A DNA stretch of 64,000 bases from Castanea sativa (taxonomy: Eukaryota > Streptophyta > Magnoliopsida > Fagales > Fagaceae). The first letter of the stretch is position 1. Each line of letters opens with the position of its first letter. Positions 45,865-57,848 of this stretch are shown piece by piece. The stretch lies in NCBI RefSeq assembly GCF_040712315.1, contig NC_134017.1, positions 50,899,636 through 50,963,635 of the forward strand, read 5' to 3'. Both the position numbers and the translations under genes were made by a program. The notes under the pieces are model-generated. The model was not told the origin of the DNA and made no database searches. It saw only the letters and a program-made list of their open reading frames with translations.

Positions 45865-46016
45865 CAGGACTTGGGGCTGGCTGAGGCTCATTTTTGGCAT
45901 TTTGAAGGAAAGGAACCTCCCAAGGAGCAGTTTAAGCATTCATTCAGAGGTGTGTTAGTTTTCTCGTTGCTTCTTCTTCGTTGTTTATTTTTTCCTTCAT
46001 TTTTTCATAAGATTTA

Positions 46017-48381
46017 ATGGGTAGATACGCTAAGTTAGTAAATACTAATAAGGTAAAGGAAAATTTTAAGGCTCAATATAGAATTCCTGACGATGTTGAT
46101 ATTCAACACTGTGAGGAGGGAGAGTGGCTAGTCCTACCCCGGCCTCCCGAGTCGGTGATAATTCCCATGATCGCCTTTATTGAAGGTGGAATGGAAATTC
46201 TCATGGGTAGGGTAACCCGGGACTTCCTTTTAAACTATAGATTGACCCCGGCCCAATGTTCCCCCAACATCCTTAGGATTCTAGGATGCATAGATGCCAT
46301 AAATCGCAAAATGGGGACTAACCTATCCTGGCATGATGTAAATTGGGTGTATAACTGCCAAAAAGGAGAGAAAACCAAATATTATATGAAGTGTAGAGTT
46401 CTAGTCGTTAGGCTAATCTCTTGCTTGCCTGATTCAAGCAAAGGCATGGACGAGGATTACCTTATTTTCTTGAAGAATTGGTATGATGGATTACACTGCC
46501 CTACCCAAGAAGGGGTACCAGGTAGGGTTCCCGATGACCGAAGTAATACTCAGGATTTTAATTACTTTCTTTTACCTTATAACTTTGTACTTGTTAAATT
46601 CTCCTAACGATATTTGTCCTTTGTGGCAGACGAATACCACACCGCTCCAGACAAGCATTCAGTAAACTTTCAGGACTTGAATAGAATCCTCAAGTCGGAA
46701 ATATTTCTGCACAAGGACGGACAGCTTAGAGCAATCCACGTTATTCTTGGCTACAAACCCTCCACCAAACATTTTCAGAGCCCAAAAAACGTTATCAGAG
46801 CTAAAGATTTACGTTTAGCTCGCATTAACGTAGTAGCACTCGGTTTTTTGTTGACTACGCCTCCTCCAGAAGGGTCCCAAGACGCGTAGCTACCCGCACC
46901 TCTAGCAACAAGACTCCTTTATTCATAGGAACCCCCCATTGTTCCCGAGGACGAGGAAAAGGAGGCCACTCCCAAGCCCTATCATCCCTAGATAACCGAA
47001 AAGGACTTCAAAGTCTTTTATTGTGAAGACGCTCCCAGTACTTCAACACCTCCCTCCTCAAGTAACATGGGTTTTCAAGAGAAAGAACCAGATCTCCTTG
47101 CCTTGTTGCAAGCCCATGCTGGGGGTTCTTTCCCAACTATAACAGTACCCCTCCGTCCTGTAACACCAGTGATGACATAGACCCCTCCTCCCGAGACTGT
47201 GGACAAGAAGAGAAAGAGAGGTCAATGAGGTAAGAATATCATCGAGATCGAGGAGGGGGAGAACCCCGATCCGCCCACCAAGGATACCTAGGTGGGAAAA
47301 GGACACTCTAAGAAGCCCGCACACACTGGGACTTCTAGAGAAACAAGTGGAGCCCAACCCCGAAAGGCCTCAATTTGGCTGCCCAGCTTCACTCTGAGTT
47401 CAAGCGGTCCAGTGCTTGATGATGCCAATTTAAAGGAACCGAAGAAGGGTAGCTCAAGCTTGGTGGCTGGATGATTAGAGAAAGCACTATGCCTCCCTAA
47501 GGATATGGCTGAGTTAAGGTCTTTTCATAAAAGAGAAGTCTTCTTATCTTTGAAACAAGACTTAGCCAAGGTACTATACCATGACTCTATATTAACGCAA
47601 ATTTATTTCCTTAGATGTGTTACTCATATTCTTGTTCTTTTTGTAACCTATGCACGTGATAGGCCGTCCAAGCTTCTTTTATGGCTGAGGAGTGGGTAGA
47701 TCATTCTTTAGACTTAGCCAGAAAGGCTAAAAACAACTTGGAGGCTGCTGTGAAAGCCCAAACTAAACCAAAACAAAAATTGAAGGACACCCTTACACAG
47801 TTGTCTAAAGTGGAAAAAGCTTATAATAATGCAGAATTCGCGCTTCAGAGCTATGAGACTCAGGCAACCAATGCCTTGGAAGCCCAAAAACAAGCCCAAA
47901 ATAGACTGGCTCTTACAGTGGTAGAGCTAAAACAGGCACAGAGTCAGCTAGAGGCTAAAGAACAAGAAAAAACTGAGGCCGAGCAAGCAGCATATGACAT
48001 CGGCATGAAGAAACAGCTGAGAGCCTGACGGCCCAACTCAAAAATGTTGCCCGCACATTCTGCTTGGAAGTGTGGGGCCACGCTTTGGATGCTACAGGTG
48101 TATCTACTGAGTCCGAGCTTCGGGCTCCAGACAAAGTTTATTATTCTGCCGCCTTACAATTAGCACACACTCCTCCAAAGCCTCCAACTAACTCCAATTC
48201 TGTTCCACCCACTTCCACAGTTACTCCAAATTCAAATCCTTCTTCCGCGTCTGCCAAAGATAAAGGCAAAAATGAAGTGCTTCCACCCAATACTGACTTG
48301 ACAATTGTAGAGAGTGAAGAAGACATGGCTGCGATTGGGCAGTCTAAGAAGAAGAAAAAAGGCAAACATCAAGAAAAATAA
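46017..48381 (+). pseudogene. antisense spliced gene of Tat element 2 (Transposase_28-like)
   Basis: Homologue of 35057-37675. Exon 1 46017 to about 46526: MGRYAKLVNTNKVKENFK, VIIPMIAFIEGGMEIL, TRDFLLNYRLTPAQCSPNIL, WHDVNWVYN, ending CPTQEGVP. Exon 2 from about 46630: LNRILKSEIFLHKDGQLRA, VIRAKDLRLARINVV, then a stop after EGSQDA and a decayed acidic middle, ending near 47570 in FLSLKQDLAK. Exon 3 from about 47665: AVQASFMAEEWVDHSLDL, a coiled coil, GHALDATGVSTESELRAP, and a Lys-rich end (KKKKKGKHQEK) at 48381. Introns sit exactly where those of element 1 do, in phases 1 and 0. Exon 1 is open; later exons have stops and a frameshift near 48020. Confidence 0.8.
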
Positions 48382-48659
48382 ATTTAGCGCTTAACCCTTT
48401 ATCCTAAGGATTTCATCAGTATTGCCTTACTTTTGCATTGTATTTTGACCTTTAATTTTTATAAAACTGAAGCATTGAACTTACTCTTCCTTGTTTATAC
48501 TATTATTGTCTTTTTACTTTTTCTTGGAATCTTTGTACATTTTCTATTGTCATCCATTTTGCTTAATTTCTATTCCATAGCTCTTGAATAAATCGTTACA
48601 CATTCGATAATATATTAGCTCCCAAACTTAAACAAACCATTACATAACAACTTATACTG

Positions 48660-49545
48660 ATGCGTTAATTTTCCTTAAACTTGTGGCCCGAAGAGCCAAA
48701 CAAAGACTAAGTTTCAGTTTAACAGTTAGAAAGTTTTTCCACCGTGTTAATTTTGCTTCAACTCGTGGCCCGAGGAGTTGAACAAGGACTAAGTTCAGTT
48801 TAACACTTAGAAGATTTTACCACCGTGTTAATTTTCCTTAGGCTTGTGGCCCGAAGAGCCGAACAAGGACTAAGTTCAGTTTAACACTTAGAAGGTTTTA
48901 CCCCGTGTTAATTTTCCTTAGGCTTATGGCCCAAGGAGCCGAACAATGACTAAGTTCAGTTTAACACTTAGAAGGTTCTACCACCGTGTTAATTTATCTT
49001 AGACTTGTGGCCTGAGGAGTCGAACAAGGACTAAGTTTAGTTTAACACTTAGAATGTTTTACCCCCGTGTTAATTTTCCTTAGGCTTGTGGCTCGAGGAG
49101 CTGAACAAGGACTAAGTTCAGTTTAACACTTAGAAGGTTCTACCACCGTGTTAATTTTCCTTACCCTTGTGGCCTGAGGAGTCGAACAAGGACTAAGTTC
49201 AGTTTAACACTTAGAAGGTTCTACTATCGTGTTAATTTTCCTTAGACTTATGGCCCAAGGAGCCGAACAAGGACTAAGTTCAATTTAACACTTAGAAGGT
49301 TTTACTCCCGTGTTAATTTTCCTTAGGCTTGTGGCCCAAGGAGCCGAACAAAGACTAATTTCAGTTTAACACTTAGAAGGTTTTACCTCATGTTAATTTT
49401 CCTTAAGCTTGTGGCCCGAGGAGCCAAACAAGGACTAAGTTCAATTTAACACTTAGAAGGTTCTGCCACCGTGTTAATTTTCCTTAGACTTGTGGCCCGA
49501 GGAGCCAAACAAGGACTAAGTTCAGTTTAACACTTAGAAACTTTA
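48660..49545 (-). repeat. about 80-bp tandem array in Tat element 2
   Basis: About eleven units of 80-81 bp. In element orientation a unit reads CTAAGTGTTAAACTGAACTT, then AGTCCTTGTTCGGCTCCTCG, then a GGCC...AAG part and GGAAAATTAACACGG. The start, the CCTCGG box and the GGAAAATTAACA end match the second half of the 153-bp unit of element 1. Confidence 0.95.
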
Positions 49546-49653
49546 TTTGCCACGATAATGATGCCAATAAGGGAACATAGATTAATAACATAAGACAAGC
49601 TTACAATTTATACACCAAAAAAGGAGGCCTTATATTTAATAATAGTAACACTG

Positions 49654-51700
49654 TTAATTGTTTACATTCCAAGGACGACGGACTGCTTTTTCATCTAAAT
49701 CTTCCAAGTAATAAGCCTCAATACCTGCTATAAACGTGATTCTATATGGCCCTTCCCAAGTAGGACCCAGCTTACCCCAAGCAGGATTTTTTTTTACTCC
49801 CATTATTTTTCCTAAAACCAAATCCCCTGGCACTAAGGGCTTCAGTTTTACCCCCTTATCATATGTTTGTTTGAGCTTTTGTTGATAATTGGCCATCTTC
49901 ACGTTGGCTACTTCTCTTCTTTCCTCAATAATATCTAGATTATCGAGTAGCATATGATGGTTTCCCTCAACACTATATTGTTCAGATTTCAAGGTTGGGA
50001 AGCTTGACTCCAGAGGGATTACTGCTTCCATCCCGTATGTCATTGAGAAAGGTTTCTCACCGGTCGACCTACAGGGAGTAGTGCGATAAGTCCATAACAC
50101 ATGAGGCAACTCCTCTACCCATCTCCCTTTAGCATCATCTATCCTCTTCTTCAATCCCGCCAAAATGACCTTGTTGGTGGCCTCGGCTTGACCATTTCCT
50201 TGAGGGCACAGCGATGTTGAATACCATTTCTTATTCCTAGATCCCCGCAATACCTATGGAATGCTTTGCTATCAAACTGAAGTCCATTATCAGAAATCAA
50301 AGTATTTGGGACTCCAAAACGAGTAACAATATTCTTCCAGATGAATCTCTTAGCATCCGCATCCCTAATGTTAGCCAGTGGTTCAGCCTCTACCCACTTA
50401 GTAAAATAATCTGTGCCGACGAGGAGCCACCTTCTATTACCAAACGCCTGAGGAAAAGGTCCAACAATGTCCAAGCCCTATTGAGCAAACGGCCATGGAC
50501 TAAATAACGGATTTAAGACTCCCCCTGGTTGATGAATATTGGCGCAAACCTTTGACACTGGTCACATTTTTTTACATACTCTTGGGAAGTTTTCTGCATA
50601 TTTGGCCACCAGTACCCCTGGGTTATGGCCTTATGAGCTAAGGACCGCCTTCCAGTGTGACTTCCATATATACCCTCATGCAACTCTTCCAACATAGGCT
50701 CAATGGCTTCCGGATGTACGCATAAAAGATATGGTCCTGAATAAGAACGCTTGTATAACTTCTGTTCTTCAGAAAGCCAATAACAGGGAGCACTTCTCCG
50801 TACCTTTTCTGCTTCCACTTTGTCTTCGGGTAATAGACCTTGTTTTAAAAATGCAACAATCGGATCCATCCAACTCGGCCCCACCTGAATGCTATGAATT
50901 CCAACTATCAGGAAGCTGGCGAGACTGGAAATCATCAAGTCTTCCACCATCACCACCTGTGGAAGCTTCGATCCCAAGGACGTGGCTAGCATGGCTAATG
51001 AATCAGCATGAGCATTCTGTCCTCTAGGGATTTGTCTCACCTTAAAACTCTTAAACATGTGTAAAGCACATTTCACCCTGTTGAGATATTTTTGCATCCT
51101 CTCATCCCTAGCCTCAAACTCCCCATTGACTTGCCCGAAAATTAACCGAGAATCACAATAGAACTCTACCATTCCTCCCCCCAATTGCCTAACCATTTGA
51201 GCCCCTGCCAAAAGAGCCTCATACTCGGCCTCGTTGTTAGTGGCTATAAATCCTAGCCATAATGACTTTTCCATGATCAATTTCTCGGGAATAACCGACA
51301 CAATCCCAATTCCTGCTCCTTTTCGGTTAGACGCCTCATCCGTATAAACTTCCCAGGAGAGAACCTTAATGGGCTCAGTAGACATTACTGCTAATATCAG
51401 TTCTTCTTTCTTAATGTTACCTTCCATAAACTCCACCACAAAATCGGCGAGAACCTGTCCTTTGATGGCTGTCCAAGGCATATACTTAACATCATATGCT
51501 CCAAGCCTCGTTCCCCATTTTGCCACTCGGCCAATGTAATCTGATTTTCTCATGAGAGCCTGTAAAGGCAAATGGGTAAGTACTACTACTGTGTGGGCCT
51601 GAAAATAATGGGGAAGCTTTCTTATTGCATGCACAACGGCTAACGCGGCCTTTTCTAAAGGCAAATAACATTTTTCTGCCTTTTCCCATAGACGACGCCA
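49654..51700 (-). pseudogene. truncated pol of Tat element 2: RNase H, aRNase H, integrase
   Basis: In element order: the end of RNase H (EKCYLPLEKAALAVVHAIRK), second RNase H (WEVYTDEASNRKGAG, NNEAEYEALLAGA, HADSLAMLATS), integrase HHCC (HEGIYGSHTGRRS, CDQCQRF), DDE core (MDIVGPF, SDNGLQF, NGQAEATNK) and WGKLGPTWEGPY. Frameshifts fall just after CQRFAP and inside the core near 50220. RT is gone: the frame begins almost at the primer-binding site. Confidence 0.93.
51684..51700 (-). other. primer-binding site of Tat element 2
   Basis: TGGCGTCGTCTATGGGA on the minus strand, two bases inside the 5' LTR. It differs from element 1 at one base of the first sixteen. RNase H coding sequence follows at once. 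Confidence 0.8.
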
Positions 51701-51702
51701 AT

Positions 51703-52371
51703 TGTAAGGACCAAAAATAATGAACAAGCCCAAAAGCCCAAGGGAGGTCTAACAATTTAAGGCCCAAAACAATGAATTTGTAGAGAGGGAACAAAACAAC
51801 AAAGGATAGTGGCGTCCTGAAGATTTCACTTGGAAAAACAATACAGGTACTCGGATTTTTCTCTAAAAAGAATTTATTACATTCACTCGTCCCAGTTCTT
51901 TCTCTCTTCCCTCAAGCCAAAAAGCCCCCCATTCCTAGCCACCTTCATCCCTATTTATACTCCTTGCTTTTGTTATCTCCACCCTTCATCTCTCACCTAA
52001 CCTAGTTCTTTTGTTGACACTGGTATATTTACTTGTAGAAGGTAGTGGAAAGAAGTTCCTTAGCTGTAACTTGTACTGTTCAGGTCACCTCCACATCAAT
52101 GCAACAGATAAAGCTGGTGCTCCCTATTCAATGCGGCCAGAAAGCTTGGTATAGAGCATTCAATGCGGCGTTCACAGCTACCTACCCTCAGACCCGATAT
52201 TTTTACTTTCTCTATTATGTATCACCAAATTACCCCTTGTACTTCTCTAGGCAATCCCGTTTCTGCATCCTCAGATTCTTGGGTTCTTGACTTTCATCCT
52301 AATTTTCATCTCTTTTGTTCCTTAAGCTTCACATTTGGTCCTCGGGTCTTCATCCTGGGTCCTTGGGTCCC

Positions 52372-52375
<4 letters not shown>
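51703..52375 (-). repeat. 5' LTR of Tat element 2
   Basis: 673 bp, same ends as the copy at 44853-45588 but fewer 21-bp units near its CCTCGGGTCTTCATCCTGGG end. Confidence 0.93.

Positions 52376-52424
<49 letters not shown>
52376..52424. repeat. (TA)n microsatellite, insertion site of Tat element 2
   Basis: About 24 TA units. A matching run of about 30 bases lies at 44823-44852, on the other side of the element. Confidence 0.95.
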
Positions 52425-52428
<4 letters not shown>

Positions 52429-52723
52429 CGATTTTCAATAATACATTGAACTTTATGGCTCAATTAATCACATATATTTAAATGAAAAATTCTTAAATTT
52501 AATAGTTAAAAACTATCCAAAACAATAATTGAAATCATGTTTAAGTGAAACCTCAATTCAATAATTAAGAACTATCTAAATTATTAAACATTTAAAAATT
52601 TGAAGTAGAGATAAACTCACATGAGAATTTAATTTTTGTCCTTGAAAGTATGGAAAAATGCACTAAAACTTGGGTGAGTTTCACCCTACTAAGTTTAAGT
52701 CAAGTGCGGTACATGCTACATGT

Positions 52724-52936
52724 GTGTGTATATGTAAAAACATAATCTAAATTTAATATTTATTGTAGAAAAGAGGTGGTGTAGTCTTACCCCTGTCTAG
52801 TTAATTTTTATTATAATCCCTTTGTGTAGCGTGTGTATATGCATGAAAATTATTTGAATTTAACATTTATTGTAGAAAAAAGGTGATCTAGTCTTACCCC
52901 TGTCTAACTAATTTTTGTTATAATCCCTTTGTTTTG
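52724..52936. repeat. tandem duplication, 107 bp x 2
   Basis: GTGTGTATATG at 52724 and 52831 starts two copies. Both hold ATTTATTGTAGAAAA, AGTCTTACCCCTGTCTA and TTATAATCCCTTTG. Roughly 85 percent identical by eye. Confidence 0.85.
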
Positions 52937-53071
52937 CAAGGAGAGAGAGAAATGCTTCTTTTGAAAGAAAAAAAGTCAATGTATAATATATAATAGCTAA
53001 TATATTAATCTTTGGAAGTAGTATCTCATACAGATTAGTATTTCAATTGTGTCGGCTTTGGTAGTTTTTTT

Positions 53072-53235
53072 TTTTGTTATATATACAAGATAGCATTTTT
53101 ACTCTACCTTAATCTAAGTGTATATATGTGTGAAGCTCCCTTCTATAGATTTGAACCCCGACCCTTGCCCCCCACACCCTACAAGCATTTATACTTGTGG
53201 AATCATCACCACACTAAGGGTGCGCAGTGGTTGGG
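53072..53235 (-). mobile_element. SINE family B, copy 3
   Basis: Minus strand: GCGCACCCTTAGTGTGGTGA, CACAAGTATAAATGCTTGTA, B box GGTTCAAATC, ACACTTAGATTAAGGTAGAG, CTTGTATATAAC and an A-tail (plus-strand T-run near 53065-53076). Best preserved of the three copies. Confidence 0.75.
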
Positions 53236-53898
53236 CTTTGGTAGTTAGAAGTTAGCGCATAGTAGTTAATAATTAGAAAATTACTTTGAAATTTTTTTTA
53301 ACCAATTCCTTAAAAAAGTTTTAGTAGAGTTTAAATCATGTTAATAAATTATCTCTTTATTCAAAAAAAAAATTAATCATGTTAATAAAAAGTTACTGAT
53401 AAAATTATTATTAGTAAACATTTCTTAGACTTATCTATTTAGCTTTGTTGCCAAATTTATATTAACTTTTTTTTTCTTTTTTTCCCGAAGAAATATAACA
53501 CAACCAAAAACCTATAAACAACAACGTACATTCAATATAAAGAACATAATCAAACTTATTCGTAATTTAAAATTAAGAAATTAACACAAATTATAAATTA
53601 AGATATAAATTTAGAAAAAGAACAAAGAATAAACCTATTTGTTTTCTCTATCACTTTGAGAGATGAAAGTGTAAGTATGTAACTAAAACCTGAATCAATT
53701 ATTGTAGAAGAGAATAAATGAGTACAAAACTTCAATATTATGAATTGGGTTAAAACATATGTGAGAAGTTTTTATTAATTTTTTTTGACGTTAAAGAAAA
53801 ATAGCTTAAACAAAATGAAAAAATAATAATAAAGGAAGAATGCATACATGTCATGGGATTTAGGCATTCACATATTGGAAGAGACTTCACTTCAAAAA

Positions 53899-53938
<40 letters not shown>
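53899..53938. repeat. (AC)n microsatellite
   Basis: Twenty AC units, then TATATA. Confidence 0.95.
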
Positions 53939-53948
<10 letters not shown>

Positions 53949-54519
53949 GTATTACTGGAGTAATATATAGGTAGAGTTTCATTTGATATAGAATTTAAAT
54001 CCTATTAGAATTAAGATTTCTAATCAATTTATTTGTTTCTATCTCAATAAATCCCATAAAAGTGGTATTCATGTGAATAGAAAGAAAAAAGAAAACATTT
54101 TTTTATGGAAAAAATGAAACTTTTCTTTTATAACCACAAAAAAAAAAAAAACAAACATTTTTTTTAGACAAATAAATGTTTACTATATATAAATACTTTT
54201 TTTAGAAGAAAGAGAAGGTGTTTACCTTAAACTCAAATACTTATTACTTTATTTACATTTTTTTTTAACTTTATCCAAAAACATTTTTGGTAAATCGGTA
54301 TGAACACTAATTGTCTAAAAAAAAAGTCATGTGTGAAGAGAAAGATTTTTGCTGTTCAATACATAGCTGTCTTTTTTTTTTTTTTTTACGGTATTATGTT
54401 GTTTTTTTATTATAGGAAGTAATATAATTTAAATTTTAAACAAACGAATAGATGAAGATTGTTACTGTTTTTTTGTTTTTATGTGTACTATGTTTTTTTT
54501 TTACACATAGTAATATAAT

Positions 54520-54665
54520 TTAAATAAAAAATGATTAGATAAAGAGTTTGAATTGTAATCAAATTAAAAAAATTTATCAACTTATAAACTATAATAATAA
54601 AATGATTAGATGAAGAGCTTGGATTGTAATCAAATTAAGAATTTTATCAATTTAGAAATTATAGG
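54520..54665. repeat. tandem duplication of about 72 bp
   Basis: AAAATGATTAGAT(A/G)AAGAG followed by TTG(A/G)ATTGTAATCAAATTAA occurs twice, with TTTATCAA(C/T)TTA following each. Confidence 0.8.
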
Positions 54666-54797
54666 AGAAGAAGATAAGTACAAAAAAATTATATTTATTT
54701 TTCAAAATTCTAAAAAAAAAATTATGTAATTTAGTACAGCCACTTGGTGCAACCACAGCTTTTAAACCCAACTTTTATTATATAGTATATAATATGA

Positions 54798-56014
54798 TAT
54801 ATATAACTAAAGCCTTGACTTTTTGATAACTTTTCCAGAACTTGCCACATCATTATTATTTTTTTAAACAAAATTTTTAACTTTTTTTTCACATCATTTT
54901 TTTTAATTTGATAATAAAAAAAAAAAACCTAACGCCAGTTAGATTTCTAGCCAAATACAATAGCACACTCCCACCGTCGCTACTCTCCTATTTAAGAACT
55001 ACTCTACCTCTTTTCTTAGTCTCTTCAATGGTAACGTACTGCATTGATTTGGTTCTTGAAGTGCCTTCAAAACTTGGGTTTGGATTTATTTTGTCCCAAA
55101 GATTTTGAAGCTTTTCATTGTTGGGTGAGTTTGTTAACATGTTTAGCACCACAAGTGCAGGACACATGTTAGTCACACCATGTTTTTTGACAGATATTGG
55201 TCCCACCCATGGCTGTCATTCCCCAAGGGTAGCTTCATCTATTAGCTTGGAACATAGGAATTGACAATAGTTTCAGTTGAGTTTCTTTCTCTCTTCTTTT
55301 TTTTCTTATGTTCATTTGTATGTGTGTATAGTATTGAGTTTAATTTAATTGGAATTATCTTTTAAACTTAGGTTTTGATTGAATCATGATAATAGCAAAA
55401 GAAGTATGTTCCGATATTTGGAGTCACAATGAATTGTAGTTATCACTTATCAATATCAGATTGCAAAACAAACAAAATAAAATAAAATCACGTGCAACAT
55501 AATTATTTTCTTTTAGGTTGCACATGTCATTGTTGCAAGATCATTGGGAATCGTGACCAACTATTAATAATAAAATTAGTAATAATCATAGTCATAAACT
55601 GATAATGTTTGGTTATACTACCTTCATGCACTATGCGCAGAACTCATAAACCTATTGTCAAAAGACAAAAGATATAAGAGGAGTTTGAATGGTTTTTCAT
55701 TGTTCATCTATTAATAATGAATAATAATATTGTTTTTTGCAATCATCATTATATGGTATCAATGATGTGATCACTTCGAATGCTTTTCTTTAAAGTTTAG
55801 ATATAGTCTATATGATGATTAAAAAAATTACAATCAAAAGAATTTTGAACTTTTTTTTTTTTTTAATTATTGGAAACATTGGATCTTAAATGACTTCTAT
55901 TAAACTCCATCTTTTATGGCTTCATCAAATGAAAACTCTTATTGATAGGTATTAGTACATTAAACTACTAATAGGTGTGAAGGTATTACACATGGTATAT
56001 ATCTAATTGTAACA
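54798..56014. other. intergenic DNA
   Basis: 54798-54870 repeats the flank seen at 44403-44450 (TATATAA..C.AAGCC). Around 54960-55250 base composition is more balanced, with a TATTTAAG box and short frames on both strands, but I recognise no protein. Confidence 0.4.
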
Positions 56015-56679
56015 TCCTATGCTATATAATAAAAATTAGGCTATAATTATCTTCTCTTTACAACAAATCGTTAAATTTTAATTATGTTTCAAAAAAAAAA
56101 ATTATAAAAAAATCTATAGTTTAGTTTAGTTAAAACTATCTTATTAGCTAAGTTTTAAGAAATTTAAATTCTATTCCAACTAAAATTTTATTTTAAAACA
56201 TTTCAAGAATTTTAGATTATATTTTAATTATTTTGATCATCTATCAAATAATTTTATATTGTAATATAATAAAATTTATACATAACATACAATCATTACT
56301 CAAATTCCCTTCCAAATAATGGAGAATATGAGAATGTAATTTGTAGATCTATTACTAAGAAACATAGATTATATTGATCGTGGATATTTGTTGAGCATTG
56401 TGTGAAGTCATCACCATAGAATAGTGAAGATCGATGTTGTGAGTCACACCGGTATGTGTTATTTGGAAAAAAAATTATATGAAAGAAAAAGAATTTTTTT
56501 AAACCTTTATATTGAATAAAATTACTTATTTTCATTCAATTTCAATAATGTTCAAGTCATCTTTTTTAAGCCAAGTCATAGATTTTTAAGCAAAATAAAT
56601 ATTTTTAATTTTTGCTCCAAAAAAATTATAACTATCTTTAATTTTTATTTAATTACCCCATGCATCGCACTGGTTGACG

Positions 56680-56680
<1 letters not shown>
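56015..56680 (+). mobile_element. possible Helitron-like element C
   Basis: The 5' end A|TCCTATGCTATATAATAAAA recalls elements A and B read forward. The 3' side has CCCATGCATCGCACTGG, a hairpin like the others, but no clear CTRR end follows. Confidence 0.3.

Positions 56681-56724
<44 letters not shown>
56681..56724. repeat. (ATT)n microsatellite
   Basis: About fourteen ATT units. Confidence 0.95.
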
Positions 56725-56728
<4 letters not shown>

Positions 56729-57676
56729 TAAAATTGTAAGATAAATTACACTGCCAGAGTTTTTTTTTTTTTTCTTTTCTCATTTTAGTCAATCTAAATT
56801 TCTCCTTTGTGGAAAAAGAAAAACATTCACATGGTTGATTGATAGTTGATACCTTGCTTCTTCAAATCTTCGTGCATGTGAATAATTACATTACATTCAA
56901 TTTTCATCCTTGATGTTTTTTTAACTTGCTTATTTATATTTATTTAGTTTAACGCTTTTTCTTTTTTCTTTTTTCATTACATCTCTCTTTATTTTCTTCT
57001 TTTCTCTTTTTGCATGGCTAAAATTTTCACCAATGGAAAATGCAGAAAAAGTGGGGTGAAATATTTGTTAAATTAAATGCGAACATTTTTTTTCCCCTTT
57101 TTTGGATTGGGTTTACATGGCAACATTTGTGTGTGTGTTTTTTTTATGTCATCTAATTATTTGTAAATTACACAATTGTGTTGTACATCTTTATAACTAT
57201 AGTTTACCAAGATTTTCATAGCTCAACTATAATTTTTTGGTATTTCAAACGGATACATCTACTTCCTTTGTTAAACTTTCTAAATATTAATAATTTGACA
57301 ACAGTGAGATCAAGATTGCTAAAGATCAATTTTCTACAATGATAAAAACCCTTGTTGTTTATCAATAATAATAATAATAATGAAGGTAAAACCCCTTTTT
57401 GTTTTTAGCAAAATAAAAAATATTAAATAAAACTTTTTTAAGTGTTGCAAATATACTGCGCTATATTTCTAACTGACAACGCTACCCCCAATGGAAGCAT
57501 GAGTTGTACACTTTTTCTTAAGATATAGCCACATTTGAAATACAAATATAATTAAAACGGGGACAACGTGGTGTTAATTGTTTATGAAGTTGTACACATT
57601 TGCATTGTGGAAAAATAACTTGTACATATTTTCTTAAAACTGACAAACAATAGCCACATTCAAAATACACATGTAA
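56725..57676. other. intergenic DNA
   Basis: AT-rich. A short (AAT)n near 57365-57380. No gene recognised. Confidence 0.5.
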
Positions 57677-57848
57677 TTTTTTTTTTTTTTTTTTTTATGG
57701 AAAACTACCAACTTCATTAAGATCTCAAACAAACGATAACATCATGGAGAAGAGCTTGTTCCAGAAAATAAGGAGTCTCTTCAATCCGTACAGAAAAATC
57801 AATAATGCGAAGAGCATGTTTAGCTAATAAGTGAGCGGGCCTATTGCC

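Larger units (their letters stand above)
44853..52375 (-). mobile_element. Tat element 2, internally deleted gypsy element, 7.5 kb
   Basis: Element orientation is minus: 5' LTR 52375-51703, primer-binding site, RNase H, second RNase H, integrase, about 80-bp repeat array, plus-strand antisense gene, 3' LTR 45588-44853. Gag, protease and the RT catalytic part are missing. It sits in a TA microsatellite (TA-runs directly on both sides). About twenty mismatches in the first 320 bp of the two LTRs make it clearly older than Tat element 1. Confidence 0.95.
44668..54797 (-). mobile_element. Helitron-like element B, split by Tat element 2
   Basis: The minus-strand 3' end is a clear hairpin (CCGTGCATCGCACGG), then GCATAATG and CTAG|T (44668). 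The minus-strand 5' end is A|TCATATTATATACTATATAA (54797), similar to element A. Removing Tat element 2 leaves about 2.6 kb, close to element A. No transposase is coded. Pairing these two ends is an inference. Confidence 0.4.
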
